From the NCBI GenBank assembly GCA_905221605.1, contig CAJNDS010002354.1:124001-188000 (forward strand): a DNA stretch of 64,000 nt, in the 5' to 3' direction. Below the pieces are notes generated by a model, which was not told the origin of the DNA, ran no database searches, and saw only the letters and a list, made by a program, of their open reading frames with translations. Positions 46,568-56,227 of the stretch are shown piece by piece. The DNA is from Symbiodinium natans (lineage: Eukaryota; Sar; Dinophyceae; Suessiales; Symbiodiniaceae). Each line of letters starts with the position of its first letter. Positions within the stretch are counted from its first letter, which is position 1. A program made the position numbers and the translations under genes.

Positions 46568-47089
46568 GTTTAGGGGTTTAGGGTTTAGGGTTTAGGGTTT
46601 AGGGTTAGGAATCAGTGGGCTTGAGGGTTTAGGGGTTGAGGGTCTTAGGGTCTTAGGGTTTGAGAGGCCAAGGCAGTAGCTTCTCTTCTCTTCGTTTCGG
46701 CGATGAGCTGGATTTAATATTTCCTTAAGCCCTAAACCCTAAACCCTAAACCCCAAGCCCCAAGCCCTGAACGTTTAGGGTTTAAGTTCGGGGTGCTCGC
46801 ATCGCCCCTTCCCGCGATGTTGATCTGCAGCCCCCTGGGCCCGGATTTCTTGCACCCTGGTTCAAGTCTTGCGGTTGAGGGTTTAGGGTTTAGGGTTTAG
46901 GGTTAGGTTTAGGGTTTAGGGTTTAGGCTTTAGGGTGTAGGGTGTAGGGTGCAGGGTGTATGTCCTTGCAGATGCAGAGTTTGGGGCTTCAAGTCTTCAA
47001 GGTGCGAATAGAGGTGACCTGCGGGACGCTTCCTCAGGAAGGAGCGTGATCATCAGAGAGAGAGAGAGAAAGACAGACATCCATATATT

Positions 47090-47203
47090 TACTATTTGTT
47101 TAAGAGCCCCCCCCCCCCCCCGCCAAACAAAAGAAAAACAACACATAAATGTTCTTCCTGGCAAGGGCAATCATCTATTTTTTGGGTGTTAAGAAACCAT
47201 TAG
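47090..47203 (+). mobile_element. TIR element D, copy D4
   Basis: TACTATTTGTTTAAGAGCC plus C14 at left; GGGTGTTAAGAAACCATTAG at right. Confidence 0.7.
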
Positions 47204-47379
47204 ATATGCGTAAGTATGTGTATACGATGATATTTACGAGATGGTGTCGTTCAGTTTGAGAGGCCCCCGGTTCTGTGAGTTTGGCAGTGTGGCGCTACGT
47301 ATGATGGGTGTATGTGTTTAGGGTTGAGGGTTTGGGGTTTAGGGTTTAGCGGGTAGGGTTTAGGGTTTAGGGTTGGTGC

Positions 47380-47529
47380 ATGTGGAGTGTTCTATCACGC
47401 TACGTCCAACCAGCATTCACCTTCGCCCCAGTTCGCCCACTACCCTTGACTTGGGAATTCCGAAGCACTGCGCCAAGATGCCGCTGGCGGAAGATATCCC
47501 TAGCAGAGAGCACATCAGAAGGACTGTAG
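47380..47529 (+). CDS. Candidate small ORF, 49 codons
   Basis: ATG start; reads MWSVLSRYVQPAFTFAPVRP, then LPLTWEFRSTAPRCRWRK. A second frame (MPLAEDIPSREHIRRTVAPS) overlaps its end. Confidence 0.4.
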   Translation: MWSVLSRYVQPAFTFAPVRPLPLTWEFRSTAPRCRWRKISLAESTSEGL

Positions 47530-47559
47530 CTCCAAGCTGATTCGAAGGGTTTAGGGGTT

Positions 47560-48020
47560 CTGTAAATATTAAAGCATGAGTCTCCAACAAGGGCTTAGGA
47601 TATACGGTTGCTGGACTTTAGCATCTTAGGGGTACCGCGGAGGTCCCAGCAAGCCGCGGCAAGCTAGCTATGTTTTCCGGATGTTCCTGTAGAGCATGTT
47701 TGGTCGTTAATGACATGGTTGTCATTCTGCAAGTACGTCTGCATTTGTGCAGGTGTACCTGTATGCGTATGAGCACGCCGCGTTTGCTATAGACATGCCC
47801 ATGCCTATGCCTACACGCTTGCGTGTGCGAATCCGTGCGTGTACGTGTCTGCATACCTATGTGTCTCTTTATCACGTACATGTATGTGTATCGCGTCTGT
47901 ATCATCGGTAAGTGTTTCGTATACACATGGCATCTGGGTGTGGCTGAAGCTAAAGGGTTTTCTCCAGTAAGTCATACCCATGAACTTCACAGTTCGCCTT
48001 ATTGCACTCTCTGACTCAGA
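47560..48020 (+). other. Telomere-free unique block
   Basis: TG/CA-rich with alternating purine-pyrimidine stretches. Overlapping frames on both strands; no convincing gene chosen. Confidence 0.4.
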
Positions 48021-48134
48021 ATGGATACACCGGAAGAGAATCTACTGATCAACACAGGTTCAAAAAAGCGTTCTTTGCTGCTTCAGAATGGGAAAAGACA
48101 GCCTTTAGACACTTTTTGCAGCTTGTACCCCTAA
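48021..48134 (+). CDS. Candidate small ORF with ATG
   Basis: MDTPEENLLINTGSKKRSLL, then LQNGKRQPLDTFCSLYP; TAA is the first array unit. The internal CTTTGCTGCTTCAG is a canonical acceptor. Confidence 0.45.
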   Translation: MDTPEENLLINTGSKKRSLLLQNGKRQPLDTFCSLYP

Positions 48135-48487
48135 ACCCTAAACCCTAAACCCTAAACCCTAAACCTTAAACCCTAAACCCTAAACCCTAAACCCTAAACC
48201 CTAAACCCTAAACCCTAAACCCTAAACCCTAAACCTCTAAACCCTAAACCCTAAACTCTAAACCCTCGAAGAAGCGCCAGACTGAGAGCCTCTGATGCTG
48301 AGATGCAACCAGTGGCCTGAGATTTGAGTGCTCTCGTCGGGTCCGCGGGCATGTTGCAGCGAACTCTGGTCTTCACCCTAAACCCTAAACCCTAAACCCT
48401 AGACCCTAAACCCTAAACCCTAAACCCTAAACCCTAAACCCTAAACCCCAAACCCTAAACCCTAAACCCTAAACCTTAAACCCTAAA

Positions 48488-48955
48488 CCTCTCTACCATA
48501 TAACCCTACATGTTAAAGACGAATTTGGCGTTTAGTCCCCCATTGTTCAGCACGAATTTGGCGTTTTGACCTGTTTGACCCGTTTGGCCCCCCTGTTGTT
48601 CAGCACGAATTTGACGTTTTGACCCGTCTGACCCATGTGGCCCCCCCCATTGTTCAGCACGAATTTGGCGTTTTGACCCGTCTGACCCATTTGGCCCCCC
48701 ATTGTTCAGCACGAATTTGGCGTTTTGACCGTCTAACCCGTTTGGCCCCCCCATTGTTCAGCACGAATGTGGCGTTTTGACCCGTCTGACCCGTGTCATT
48801 GTTTGGCCTCTTGGTGCGTCTGAACAGAAATTTTTTCTAAACCCTAAACCCTAAACCCTAAACCCTAAACCCTTGTTATGGGATTCTTTGGGCGGGTGGG
48901 TTTTTCCGTTGCCTACACGCACTGCTGGCCTAGCAAATGCTCGAACTTGAGATGC
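48488..48955 (-). mobile_element. L-family element, copy L4 (inverted)
   Basis: On the minus strand: head GCATCTCAAGTTCGAGCATT, body with TTCGTGCTGAACAATGGGGG units, tail ACCATA/GTAGAGAGG as in L1. A 35-bp CCCTAAA array (about 48838-48872) separates head from body. The telomere arrays touch both ends. Confidence 0.85.
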
Positions 48956-49133
48956 CCTAAACCCTAAACCCTAAACCCTAAACCCTGAACCCTAAACCCG
49001 AAACCCTAAACCCTAAACCCGAAACCCTAAACCGTTTAGCCCTAAACCCTAAACCCTAAACCCTAATCCTAAACCCTAAACTCGAAACCCTAGACCATGC
49101 TTGACCTGAAGCCCTCAGTTCGATGTTTTTCAG

Positions 49134-49172
49134 CAGTCCGCTGAGGTCGGAGTGCCGGTCATTCGCATCTTT
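49134..49172 (+). CDS. Candidate exon with canonical acceptor
   Basis: CGATGTTTTTCAG then QSAEVGVPVIRIF, ending in TTTAGGG-like sequence. Confidence 0.45.
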
Positions 49173-49311
49173 TTTAGGGGTTATGGTTTAGGGTTTAGGA
49201 TTTAGGGTTTAGGGTTTGAGTTTAGGGTTTCGGGTTTCGGGTTTCGGGTTTAGGGTTTAGGGCATAGGGTCTAGGGTTCAGGGTTTAGGGCTTAGGACTA
49301 CTGCGGTTCAG

Positions 49312-49413
49312 AATGAAGGGTGGGTTTCACCGGATGCCCGCACCGGCCGCAAGATCTCTTGTGAACATTTGCGCAGGGAAACGTGGGGGTCTCCGGCTGT
49401 GCGGGATGTCGAG
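49312..49413 (+). CDS. Candidate exon, 34 codons
   Basis: Acceptor GCGGTTCAG; reads NEGWVSPDARTGRKISCEHL, then RRETWGSPAVRDVE; donor GTCGAG-GTTTAGGG, exactly in frame. Confidence 0.55.
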
Positions 49414-49562
49414 GTTTAGGGTTTAGGGTTTAGGGTTTAGGGCTTTAAGCAAAAATGACAGATATCGAACTCATGGAGGTTGCACACACATGACACTAGG
49501 GACCTGTAACCGTCCATGGTGGGCTTGTAAGAGGACCTTCGGCGTCTTCAACAGGCTTTAAG

Positions 49563-49640
49563 TGGCTTGGTGGGGCCATGCAAGTCTGCCAGCGCCGCCC
49601 TTCGACTGATCTTGCTCCCAGGAAATCTGGGAGTCTGCGA
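49563..49640 (+). CDS. Candidate exon, 26 codons
   Basis: Acceptor GGCTTTAAG, donor CTGCGA-GTAAAA. Reads WLGGAMQVCQRRPSTDLAPR, then KSGSLR. MTDIELMEVAHT with ATG lies at 49449. Confidence 0.45.
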
Positions 49641-49699
49641 GTAAAACTAGGTTGCATTTTTTGTGTGCTTCCTTATTTGGGCGTATAAGGGACCCTATA

Positions 49700-49746
49700 T
49701 ATGTATACACACACACATATATATATATATATATTTTTTTTTTTTT
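49700..49746 (+). repeat. (CA)n/(TA)n/poly-T microsatellite
   Basis: ACACACACATATATATATAT then T run. Confidence 0.95.
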
Positions 49747-50081
49747 CTCAGAGGGTTTAACGGCCAACCCAGATAAGCTGGGCAAATCTGGGAAGCTGGG
49801 AAGTTGAGGAGTCTGGGAATCGGGACAAGTTGAGGTGAGAACATTTTTCTGTAGCTTGAGTGACTAACAAGCTATCCCCTACTACTATTGTGGAGGGCTA
49901 CCTTGCTGGTCCAAACTACCCATACGATGGCTAACAGAACATATCGTCTCTGAAACATACTGCCTTTGGGCAGTTCAAACGGCGTCAAGAAGTGGGCCAC
50001 TTCTTTTCTTCGAGCCGCCCTCAAGGCTCACAAAACAATGAGTTTCAGGGGTCACTCCTACTTGACAATCAGTTGACATAA

Positions 50082-50198
50082 CTATTCTTGTGGCTGGCGC
50101 TTCAACTTTTCAAGGTCATTGAAGAAGGTAGTTGGGTAGTTGATGGCAGAAGGTTTGGCACTGACTTTACCGTTTTCCAACTTGGGGTTGCCTGTTAA
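50082..50198 (+). CDS. Candidate exon, opposite a long minus ORF
   Basis: Reads LFLWLALQLFKVIEEGSWVV, then DGRRFGTDFTVFQLGVAC. On the minus strand 50082-50498 is open for 138 codons (SEYANSNVTLNITLKV within); I prefer + only because its neighbours read +. Confidence 0.35.
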   Translation, partial: LFLWLALQLFKVIEEGSWVVDGRRFGTDFTVFQLGVAC

Positions 50199-50480
50199 GG
50201 AGAAAGTTGCGGGGGGGGGGGGGGACCCGGGGGCCCTTCTCTTCGCAATTTTTTCACCCCCCCCCCTCTTTCTCACTTTTAGTGTAATGTTGAGAGTTAC
50301 ATTGGAGTTGGCATATTCGGACGCAACTTGCGGGAATGTGCACAGGGAGATGCAGGTGCCGTGAGTTATCCCACTGTTTCCAAACCGGCCTTTATCAAGG
50401 CATAGTTGCATAGTTAGGTGACTGCACGATACGCCCGCCGTGGCGTGATCTCGCCTGACTTCCCCCCGCATGTCTGAGCC

Positions 50481-50612
50481 ATGAAGCTCCAATACCAAGA
50501 CAAAATTGGAAGTTTCTCCCCCTCAGGGGCTAGTGAAGGTCACACACGCAGGCTAAGTGTCTGGTTTGGGTATATTGTGAGGTGCTGGACCATCAGGGAA
50601 TTTAGGGTGTAG
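50481..50612 (+). CDS. Candidate small ORF with ATG
   Basis: GCC-ATG-AAG; reads MKLQYQDKIGSFSPSGASEG, then HTRRLSVWFGYIVRCWTI. Internal TCTCCCCCTCAG is a strong acceptor. Confidence 0.4.
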   Translation: MKLQYQDKIGSFSPSGASEGHTRRLSVWFGYIVRCWTIREFRV

Positions 50613-50743
50613 GGTTTGGGGTTTAGGGTGTAGGGTTTAGGGTGTAGGGTGTAGGGTGTCGGGTTTGGGATGTGGGATAGGTCTTAACAGGCTACACCCT
50701 AAGGCCTAAACCCTAACCTACACCCCGGAGTTCCACTGAACAG

Positions 50744-50821
50744 GAAAGGTCGGAGCTTGAATGGGTACAGCTGCGCGGAATTGTCGTGTTCGTCGTGTAT
50801 CCAATAAATGCACGATGCTAG
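50744..50821 (+). CDS. Candidate exon, hydrophobic
   Basis: Acceptor CTGAACAG; reads ERSELEWVQLRGIVVFVVYP, then INARC and TAG. SELEWVQL resembles REVEWLQM of the channel exon at 8472. Confidence 0.45.
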   Translation, partial: ERSELEWVQLRGIVVFVVYPINARC

Positions 50822-51007
50822 TCGACAGTTTGTGCTGCCACGTTGAGGTGCATCTCCAGTACTCTTGGCAAGGGACATTGATGCTTTAAAGCCCGTACTT
50901 TAGGGTGAGAAGGTTTAGGGTCTAGGGTTTTAGGATTTAGTGGTTTAACGGTTTGGCGGTTTAGGGTTTAAGGTACTTTTTTTAAATTGTTTAATTCGGG
51001 CTCGCAG

Positions 51008-51132
51008 AAGCTGTAGAGGGCCTTTCGACGAGATGCACCTGGGCGAATAAGATCCGCCAGACTGGGCAGTTTTTGTTGCACCATGGATTTTTAAAGCACC
51101 CGCAAAGCCAAAGATCGAAAGGGTTTGAGTAA
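51008..51132 (+). CDS. Candidate exon, 41 codons
   Basis: Acceptor GGGCTCGCAG; reads AVEGLSTRCTWANKIRQTGQ, then FLLHHGFLKHPQSQRSKGFE and TAA. Confidence 0.5.
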
Positions 51133-51149
51133 TGTCCCCGAAGCCCTGG

Positions 51150-51298
51150 ATCCTAAACCCTAAACCCTAAACCCTAAACCCTAAACCCTAAACCCTAAAC
51201 CCTAAACCCTAAACCCTAAACCCTAAACCCTAAACCCCAAACCCTAAGCCCCAAACCCTAAACCCTAAACCCTAAACCCCAAACCCTAAACCCTAGAA
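51150..51298 (+). repeat. Interstitial telomere array (CCCTAAA)n
   Basis: About 21 units with CCCCAAA variants. Confidence 0.97.
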
Positions 51299-51513
51299 CC
51301 CCCTTCCCTTTTGGACCCAAACCCCCCCTCCCTTAAGGACCCGGGGGGGTCCTCAAGTCCATCACTCGGCCCTAAACCCCAAACTGCCAGCCACAAAATA
51401 CCCCAACAGGCCCCCAACCGCAAACTCCCTTAAAGAAGCAAGCCCTAAACAGCAAACCTAAAACCCCAAACCCGACACCCTCCCCCAAAAAAAAAACCTA
51501 GCGGGCTTTGCAG

Positions 51514-51572
51514 CTCTCCTCTGGAGCTCTTTTCAAAGCTCAGAGCGCTCCAGGGACGGGACCGGGGCGAGG
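51514..51572 (+). CDS. Candidate exon
   Basis: GGGCTTTGCAG acceptor; reads LSSGALFKAQSAPGTGPGRG. Confidence 0.4.
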
Positions 51573-51895
51573 CAAACCCTAAACCCTAAACCCTAAACCC
51601 TAAGCCGTAAACCCTAAACCCTAAACCCTAAACCCTAAACCCTAAACCCTAAACCCTAAACCCTAAACCCTAAACCCTAAACCCTAAACCCTAAACCCTA
51701 AACCCTGAACCCTCCCCGCCGTTCGCCCAAATGCGCGTTCGCTTCCTCGACGTCACTCGCAAGGGCCCCCCCTAAGAAGAGAGAGAAGGCGAAAGCTGAT
51801 CCTCAACCCTAAACCCTAAACCCTAAACCCTAAACCCTAAACCCTAAACCCTAAACCCTCAACCCTAAACCCTGAACAACTTAGTGGGGGGCCAG

Positions 51896-51973
51896 ATCCA
51901 GTGCCGAAGTCTGCGCTGCGTGACTCACTTTCACCTGAAAAAAGCCGCAGAGTCCCAGTCCGAGTTCTCTTGG
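51896..51973 (+). CDS. Candidate exon, 26 codons
   Basis: Acceptor GGGGCCAG, donor TCTTGG-GTTTCA, length divisible by three. Reads IQCRSLRCVTHFHLKKAAES, then QSEFSW. Confidence 0.5.
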
Positions 51974-51974
51974 G

Positions 51975-52090
51975 TTTCAGGTTTAGGGTTTCAGGTTAGG
52001 GTTTAGGGTTTAGGGTTTAGGGTTTAGGGTTTAGGGTTTAGGGTTTAGGGTTTAGGGTTTAGGGTTTAGGGTTTAGGGTTTAGGGTTTAG
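51975..52090 (+). repeat. Interstitial telomere array (TTTAGGG)n
   Basis: About 16 units; its last GTTTAG is the acceptor of the next candidate exon. Confidence 0.97.
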
Positions 52091-52161
52091 TAGCGACCCC
52101 ACAAGCCAAAAACTTGGTTCTACGCCTCCAGTACTTAACCCGAGGGCCTGAACCAAGGCCC
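52091..52161 (+). CDS. Candidate exon after TTTAGGG array
   Basis: Reads ATPQAKNLVLRLQYLTRGPE, then PRP and TAA. TTTAG from the array would be the 3' splice site. Confidence 0.4.
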
Positions 52162-52182
52162 TAAACCGCAAACCCCTGCGTG

Positions 52183-52412
52183 GGTAGTTCTCTAAATGAG
52201 GGTCTCTTTTTGGGTTCTATGTATGTATATACCCCCCCCCTCCCCCCCCCCCTCCTCCCCCTCCCCCTCCCCCCCCTCTCCCTCCCCCCCCCCCCCCCCC
52301 CTCCCCCCTACCCCCCCCCCCCCTCCCCCCCCCCCCTCCCCTCCCCCCCTCCCCCCCCCCCCTCCGCCCCCCCCCTCCCCCCAGAAAAAAAGACCCTGGT
52401 TTAGAGAGCTAT
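52183..52412 (+). mobile_element. TIR element H with expanded poly-C core
   Basis: TAGTTCTCTAAATGAGGGTC and GACCCTGGTTTAGAGAGCTA are inverted ends around about 150 bp of C with occasional T or A. Poly-Pro frames are repeat translation. Confidence 0.8.
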
Positions 52413-52803
52413 TTTCTTGGAGGTTCGGAGACTTGAGAGACCGAAGCCCTATACCCTGAACCCTGCACCTGAGCCCTACAAACCCTAAACCCTAAACCGT
52501 AAAAACCCTAAACCGTTTAACCCTAAACCGTTTAACCCTCAACCCTAAACGCTGAACCCTAAACCCTGAACCCTAAACCCTGAACCCTGAACCCTGACTA
52601 CGGTTCCGAGTGGTGAAAAAATAGCGAACACAAATCTACTCAGAGCTCCCGCGGAGCTCTCCCCCCGCAACCCATGCAACCCTCAATCCTCAACCTAAAC
52701 CCCTAAACCCTAAACCTGAAACCCTAAACCCTAAATCCTAAACCCTAAACCCTGAACTTTAAGCCTTAAACCCTAAGCACTAAATTCCCCAAGGTCTGAG
52801 CAG

Positions 52804-52838
52804 CTGGAACAGCAGTGCCGGGACTCCACGGACCCCAG
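52804..52838 (+). CDS. Candidate short exon
   Basis: Acceptor TCTGAGCAG, donor CCCCAG-GTGCGG. Reads LEQQCRDSTDP. Confidence 0.45.
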
Positions 52839-52884
52839 GTGCGGGGGCTGAGGGGGGAACTCAGGGGCGGAAGGCCACCTGCCC

Positions 52885-53104
52885 CTAAACCCTAAATCTA
52901 ACGGGCTGTCGCCCACAGCCGGGCACGCCCACCAGCAGCAGGACAACGGCAGCAAGCACAGCAGCACAGCAAACACCGTGGAGGTGTTCATGTTCAGCAT
53001 TTGCAGTCTTCACGTTCGCAAACACCGTGGAGGTGTTCGTGCTCACAAGCACCGTGGAGGCATCCACTGCCACACTGTAGAAGAAACCCGGAACCTTACA
53101 CCCT
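52885..53104 (+). CDS. Candidate CDS, both strands open
   Basis: The + frame reads AHQQQDNGSKHSSTANTVEV, then HKHRGGIHCHTVEETRNLTP. On the minus strand the same DNA gives a leader-like MNTSTVFAVLLCLLPLSCC. Three copies of AACACCGTGGAGGTGTTCG (52969-53058) explain part of this. Strand unresolved. Confidence 0.35.
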
Positions 53105-53108
53105 AAAC

Positions 53109-53329
53109 TCTCAACAACAACCACAACAACAACAACAACAACAAACAAACAAACAAACAAACAAACAAACAAACAAACAAAGAAACAAACAAACAAAGAA
53201 AGAAACAAACAAACAAAGAAACAAAGAAACAAACAAACAAACAAACAAGGGCGCGCGCGCGCGCGCGCGCGCGCGCGCGCGGGAACTGGTGCGTTTTCCG
53301 CGCGCGCGCGCGCGCGCGCGCGCGCGCGC
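53109..53329 (+). repeat. (ACA)n, (AAAC)n and two (CG)n tracts
   Basis: A-C repeats run to 53247, then (CG)16 and (CG)15 separated by a GAACTGGTGCGTTTTC spacer. Alternating CG is Z-DNA-prone. Confidence 0.97.
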
Positions 53330-53394
53330 ATGTCGAGTGCCATGTTATGGAGTTATGCCAGCATCCTTCGAAATCCTGCCGCCCGAAACCCTTT

Positions 53395-53510
53395 CCGGAG
53401 CCGCTGATGCTGCTGATGCTCGCCCCCCGGGTCCCCAAAGAGAAACGAAGCCTCGATGATGCGCACCCTGGCCCTCCGCCCGGCCGCTTATCATGAGCAT
53501 CAGCGGCTCC
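53395..53510 (+). repeat. Inverted repeat GGAGCCGCTGATGCT
   Basis: GGAGCCGCTGATGCT (53396) and AGCATCAGCGGCTCC (53496), perfect 15 bp about 85 bp apart. Related CGCTGATGCTCATGATGC lies at 53660. The block 53340-53930 is telomere-free, with overlapping frames on both strands. Confidence 0.7.
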
Positions 53511-54090
53511 GGCCTCCAGGCATGCATGGTTTATAGGGGCATATGCCGGCCTCAAAACGGAAATGTCCGTAACAGCACGAAAACCACGGTATTTACAGCG
53601 ATTTCTGTGTTTTCCAAGCTCTCAGCCGCATCCGAAACCCGAGACCCAACCCGCTGATGCTCATGATGCGCGCTCTTGTGGGGGTCCTTTGGGGTGGCCG
53701 ATGCCACCCAAAAAACATCAGCAACGCGTGTTTGGCCAAAGTTGAAAAAGAGAGTCGATGATGCTCTCCGGGGTCGTTTTTGGGACCCCCCATGGGGCAC
53801 CCAAAAAATGCGTCCAGGAGCCCAAATTCGGTGGGAAATAGCGCGTTTTTCGCGATAAAAATTGTACCTGAAATTGATGCCCTTCGGGAGCCGCATTTGG
53901 AGCCGGATGTTGGGGAGCCAACCGGGTCAGCGGCTTAACCCGCCCGCGTGGTAGCTAAAGCTAGGGCTGGCGCCTAACGGCGTCGGACCACGGGCGTGCC
54001 CGGATTTAAGAGCCTCCGGCTCAAGCCGCCGACCCCGCAGGAGAACAAGTTTAAGGTTTGGGGTTTGGTGATTTTGTTTGCGGTTCCTGT

Positions 54091-54222
54091 TGGGGGGGGG
54101 GGGGGGGTGGGTGGTGGGGGGGGGGGGGGTGGGGGGGTGGTGGGGGGGGGGGGGTGGGGGGGGGTGGGGGGGGGGGTTTGGGGGGGGGTTTGGGGGGGGG
54201 GGGGGTGGTAAGGGGGGGGGGA
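54091..54222 (+). repeat. G-rich tract
   Basis: About 130 bp of G runs with single T, strongly G-quadruplex-prone. Confidence 0.97.
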
Positions 54223-54542
54223 CCCGAAACCCTAAACCCTAAACCCTAATCCCTAACCCCTAAGCCCCTAAGCCCCTAAACCCGCGACCCACCGAAATTC
54301 ACCAGTAGGAGCTCCCACCCCCCCCCCCCCCCAAAGTGACGACTCTTTTCGTCCCAACAAAAGTTTTCTTCTGCTTCTTCTTCTTCAAAGATCACAAGAA
54401 TGTACCGGGACTGCTGAGTTTTTGGGAGAGTGCATGGGCAGTCCATGGCCAATGCGTGTGTTGAAGCAGGGAGGTCCCCCCTCCCAATCTCGCTGGTGTC
54501 CAGCCTAAGGGTCGAAACTCCGGTTTCGTTTGGTTTCTGCTC

Positions 54543-54866
54543 ACAGCCCTCTCTCACTCTCTCCCTCTCTCACTCTCTCACTCTCTTGCTCTCTCACTCT
54601 CTCACTCTCTCACTCTCTCACTCTCTCACTCTCTCACTCTCTCGCTCTCTCGCTCTCTCGCTCTCTCGCTCTCTCACTCTCTCACTCTCTCACTCTCTCA
54701 CTCTCTCACTCTCTCACTCTCTCACTCTCTCACTCTCTCACTCTCTCACTCTCTCACTCTCTCACTCTCCCACTCTCTCACTCTCTCACTCTCTCACTCT
54801 CTCACTCTCTCACTCTCTCACTCTCTCACTCTCTCACTCTCTCACTCTCTCACTCTCTCACTCTCA
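54543..54866 (+). repeat. (CTCTCA)n satellite
   Basis: More than 50 hexamers with blocks of CTCTCG; SLSHSLTL frames are repeat translation. Confidence 0.98.
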
Positions 54867-54960
54867 CTGACACCCAAAGCAGCATCCGAAGAAGGATGGT
54901 GCTTCTGGCCCCGAAAACTGACTAGGGATGTCGCTCCTTGCCTCGAAAGGGTAGTTGGGT

Positions 54961-55063
54961 TGTTGTAGGGTGTATAAGGGGTATATACGGGGTCCCCATC
55001 GAAGGGCCCATACTCAGGGTGCTTACAACTCTACTTTCAAGTTCCCATGAACCTGCAAGTACC
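54961..55063 (+). mobile_element. Element B-like copy (B10)
   Basis: Right end TTCCCATGAACCTGCAAGTA; left part GGGTGTATAAGGGGTATA. Confidence 0.6.
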
Positions 55064-55088
55064 CTAGGAACCCCCCCCCCCGGTTCGG

Positions 55089-55304
55089 TGTCATCACCAG
55101 TGCGGCTTCTGCAAGGGGCATCGCGACCAACCCCATGTGCTCGTCAGGAAGCGATGGACGGATGCCGCTGCTGAGGCAGTTGAGTTGTTTTCGAATTCAA
55201 AGAGCGGCGGGTGGGGTTTGCGACTAAAGTCCCCTGCGGAAATCCTTTTAGGAGCGATGTGTCTTTGCATAAAATCCCGCGGGGCAGGGCCCGAAAAGCC
55301 CTAA
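55089..55304 (+). CDS. Candidate exon, 71 codons, Cys/His start
   Basis: Reads CHHQCGFCKGHRDQPHVLVR, then WTDAAAEAVELFSNSKSGGW and LKSPAEILLGAMCLCIKSRG; stop is the first array unit. C-x(3)-C-x2-C with histidines could be a small zinc site. No ATG. Confidence 0.5.
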   Translation, partial: CHHQCGFCKGHRDQPHVLVRKRWTDAAAEAVELFSNSKSGGWGLRLKSPAEILLGAMCLCIKSRGAGPEKP

Positions 55305-55452
55305 ACCCTCTTAAACCCTAAACCCCTAAACCCTCTAAACCCTAAACCCTCTAAAACCCTAAACCCCCTAAACCCTAAACCCTAAACCCTAAACCCTCAA
55401 CCCTAAACCCTAACCACTAAGCCCTAAAAAACCCTAACCCCAAGCCCCCCGT

Positions 55453-55527
55453 TTGCTGGCAGAGGCCGAAGGTTGGGCGCGCAACCACAGGCTGATCTAC
55501 ATTCATAAGCCTTGTTGGAGTCTCTAG
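55453..55527 (+). CDS. Candidate exon
   Basis: Reads LLAEAEGWARNHRLIYIHKP, then CWSL and TAG. GCTGGCAG at 55461 is the acceptor. Confidence 0.45.
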   Translation: MLAEAEGWARNHRLIYIHKPCWSL

Positions 55528-55741
55528 TGTGGTAGATTCCCTGTGCTTTTGGGGTAAACCCGAAACCCGAAACCCGAAACCCTAAAGCCTAAAGCCTAAA
55601 GGCTAAAGCCTAAACCCTAAACCCTAAACCCTAAACCCTAAACCTTAAACCCTAAACCCTAAACCCTAAACCCTAAACCCTAAACCCTAAACCCTAAACC
55701 CTAAACCCTAAACCCTAAACCCTAAACCCTAGCAGCCAGAA

Positions 55742-55951
55742 GTGTTCCCTTCGAGCTCACAATCAGACCCATCCATCCGCGACCCCTCACCGATTCCTTC
55801 AGCGCAAGAGCCTGTCGTGCCACTTTCTTTGCCACGCCATGAAAGCGAGCTATGGAAGAGCCAACTCTCTCACAACCTCAGTTTTTTTCACCCAAGAAGC
55901 AAGATGCTTTATCTAACGTACGGGCCCCCCCCTAAAACCCCTAAGCCCTAA
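55742..55951 (+). CDS. Candidate exon, Ser/Pro-rich, 69 codons
   Basis: Reads SDPSIRDPSPIPSAQEPVVP, then SQLSHNLSFFHPRSKMLYLT. AG at 55740-55741. Confidence 0.45.
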   Translation: MFPSSSQSDPSIRDPSPIPSAQEPVVPLSLPRHESELWKSQLSHNLSFFHPRSKMLYLTYGPPPKTPKP

Positions 55952-56154
55952 AGGAAAGAGCACCTTCGAAAACTGCCCAGGTACTGGTGCCTGCTGCATT
56001 CCAGGCCTGCTTTTTGTTGAGTAGCTATGAAGTCCCCTATCTTACCCTAAACCCTGAACCCTATATACCCTAAACTCTAAACTCTAAACCCTAAACCCCA
56101 AACTCCAAACTCCAAACCCTAAACCCCAAACCCTAAACCCAACCCTAACACTAG

Positions 56155-56227
56155 GCTCTGTGAGAGGCGCCATTGGCCTTGCTGTCGCCCTGGAGCAACC
56201 TGGTCTGGGCCTTCCAGCCGGGATTTG
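56155..56227 (+). CDS. Candidate exon
   Basis: Acceptor ACACTAG, donor TTTG-GTGCCG; reads SVRGAIGLAVALEQPGLGLP, then AGI. Confidence 0.45.

Noticed and set aside
52180-52459. Proline-rich protein
   Set aside because: Poly-C core of element H read in two frames.
53103-53555. 150-codon minus frame with RARARA and LFVCLFV runs
   Set aside because: Encoded by (CG)n and AAAC repeats; the non-repeat ends are short and conflict with + frames.
54430-54925. 146- and 131-codon Ser/Leu/His repeat proteins
   Set aside because: Both are frames through the (CTCTCA)n satellite; no codon variation beyond the repeat.
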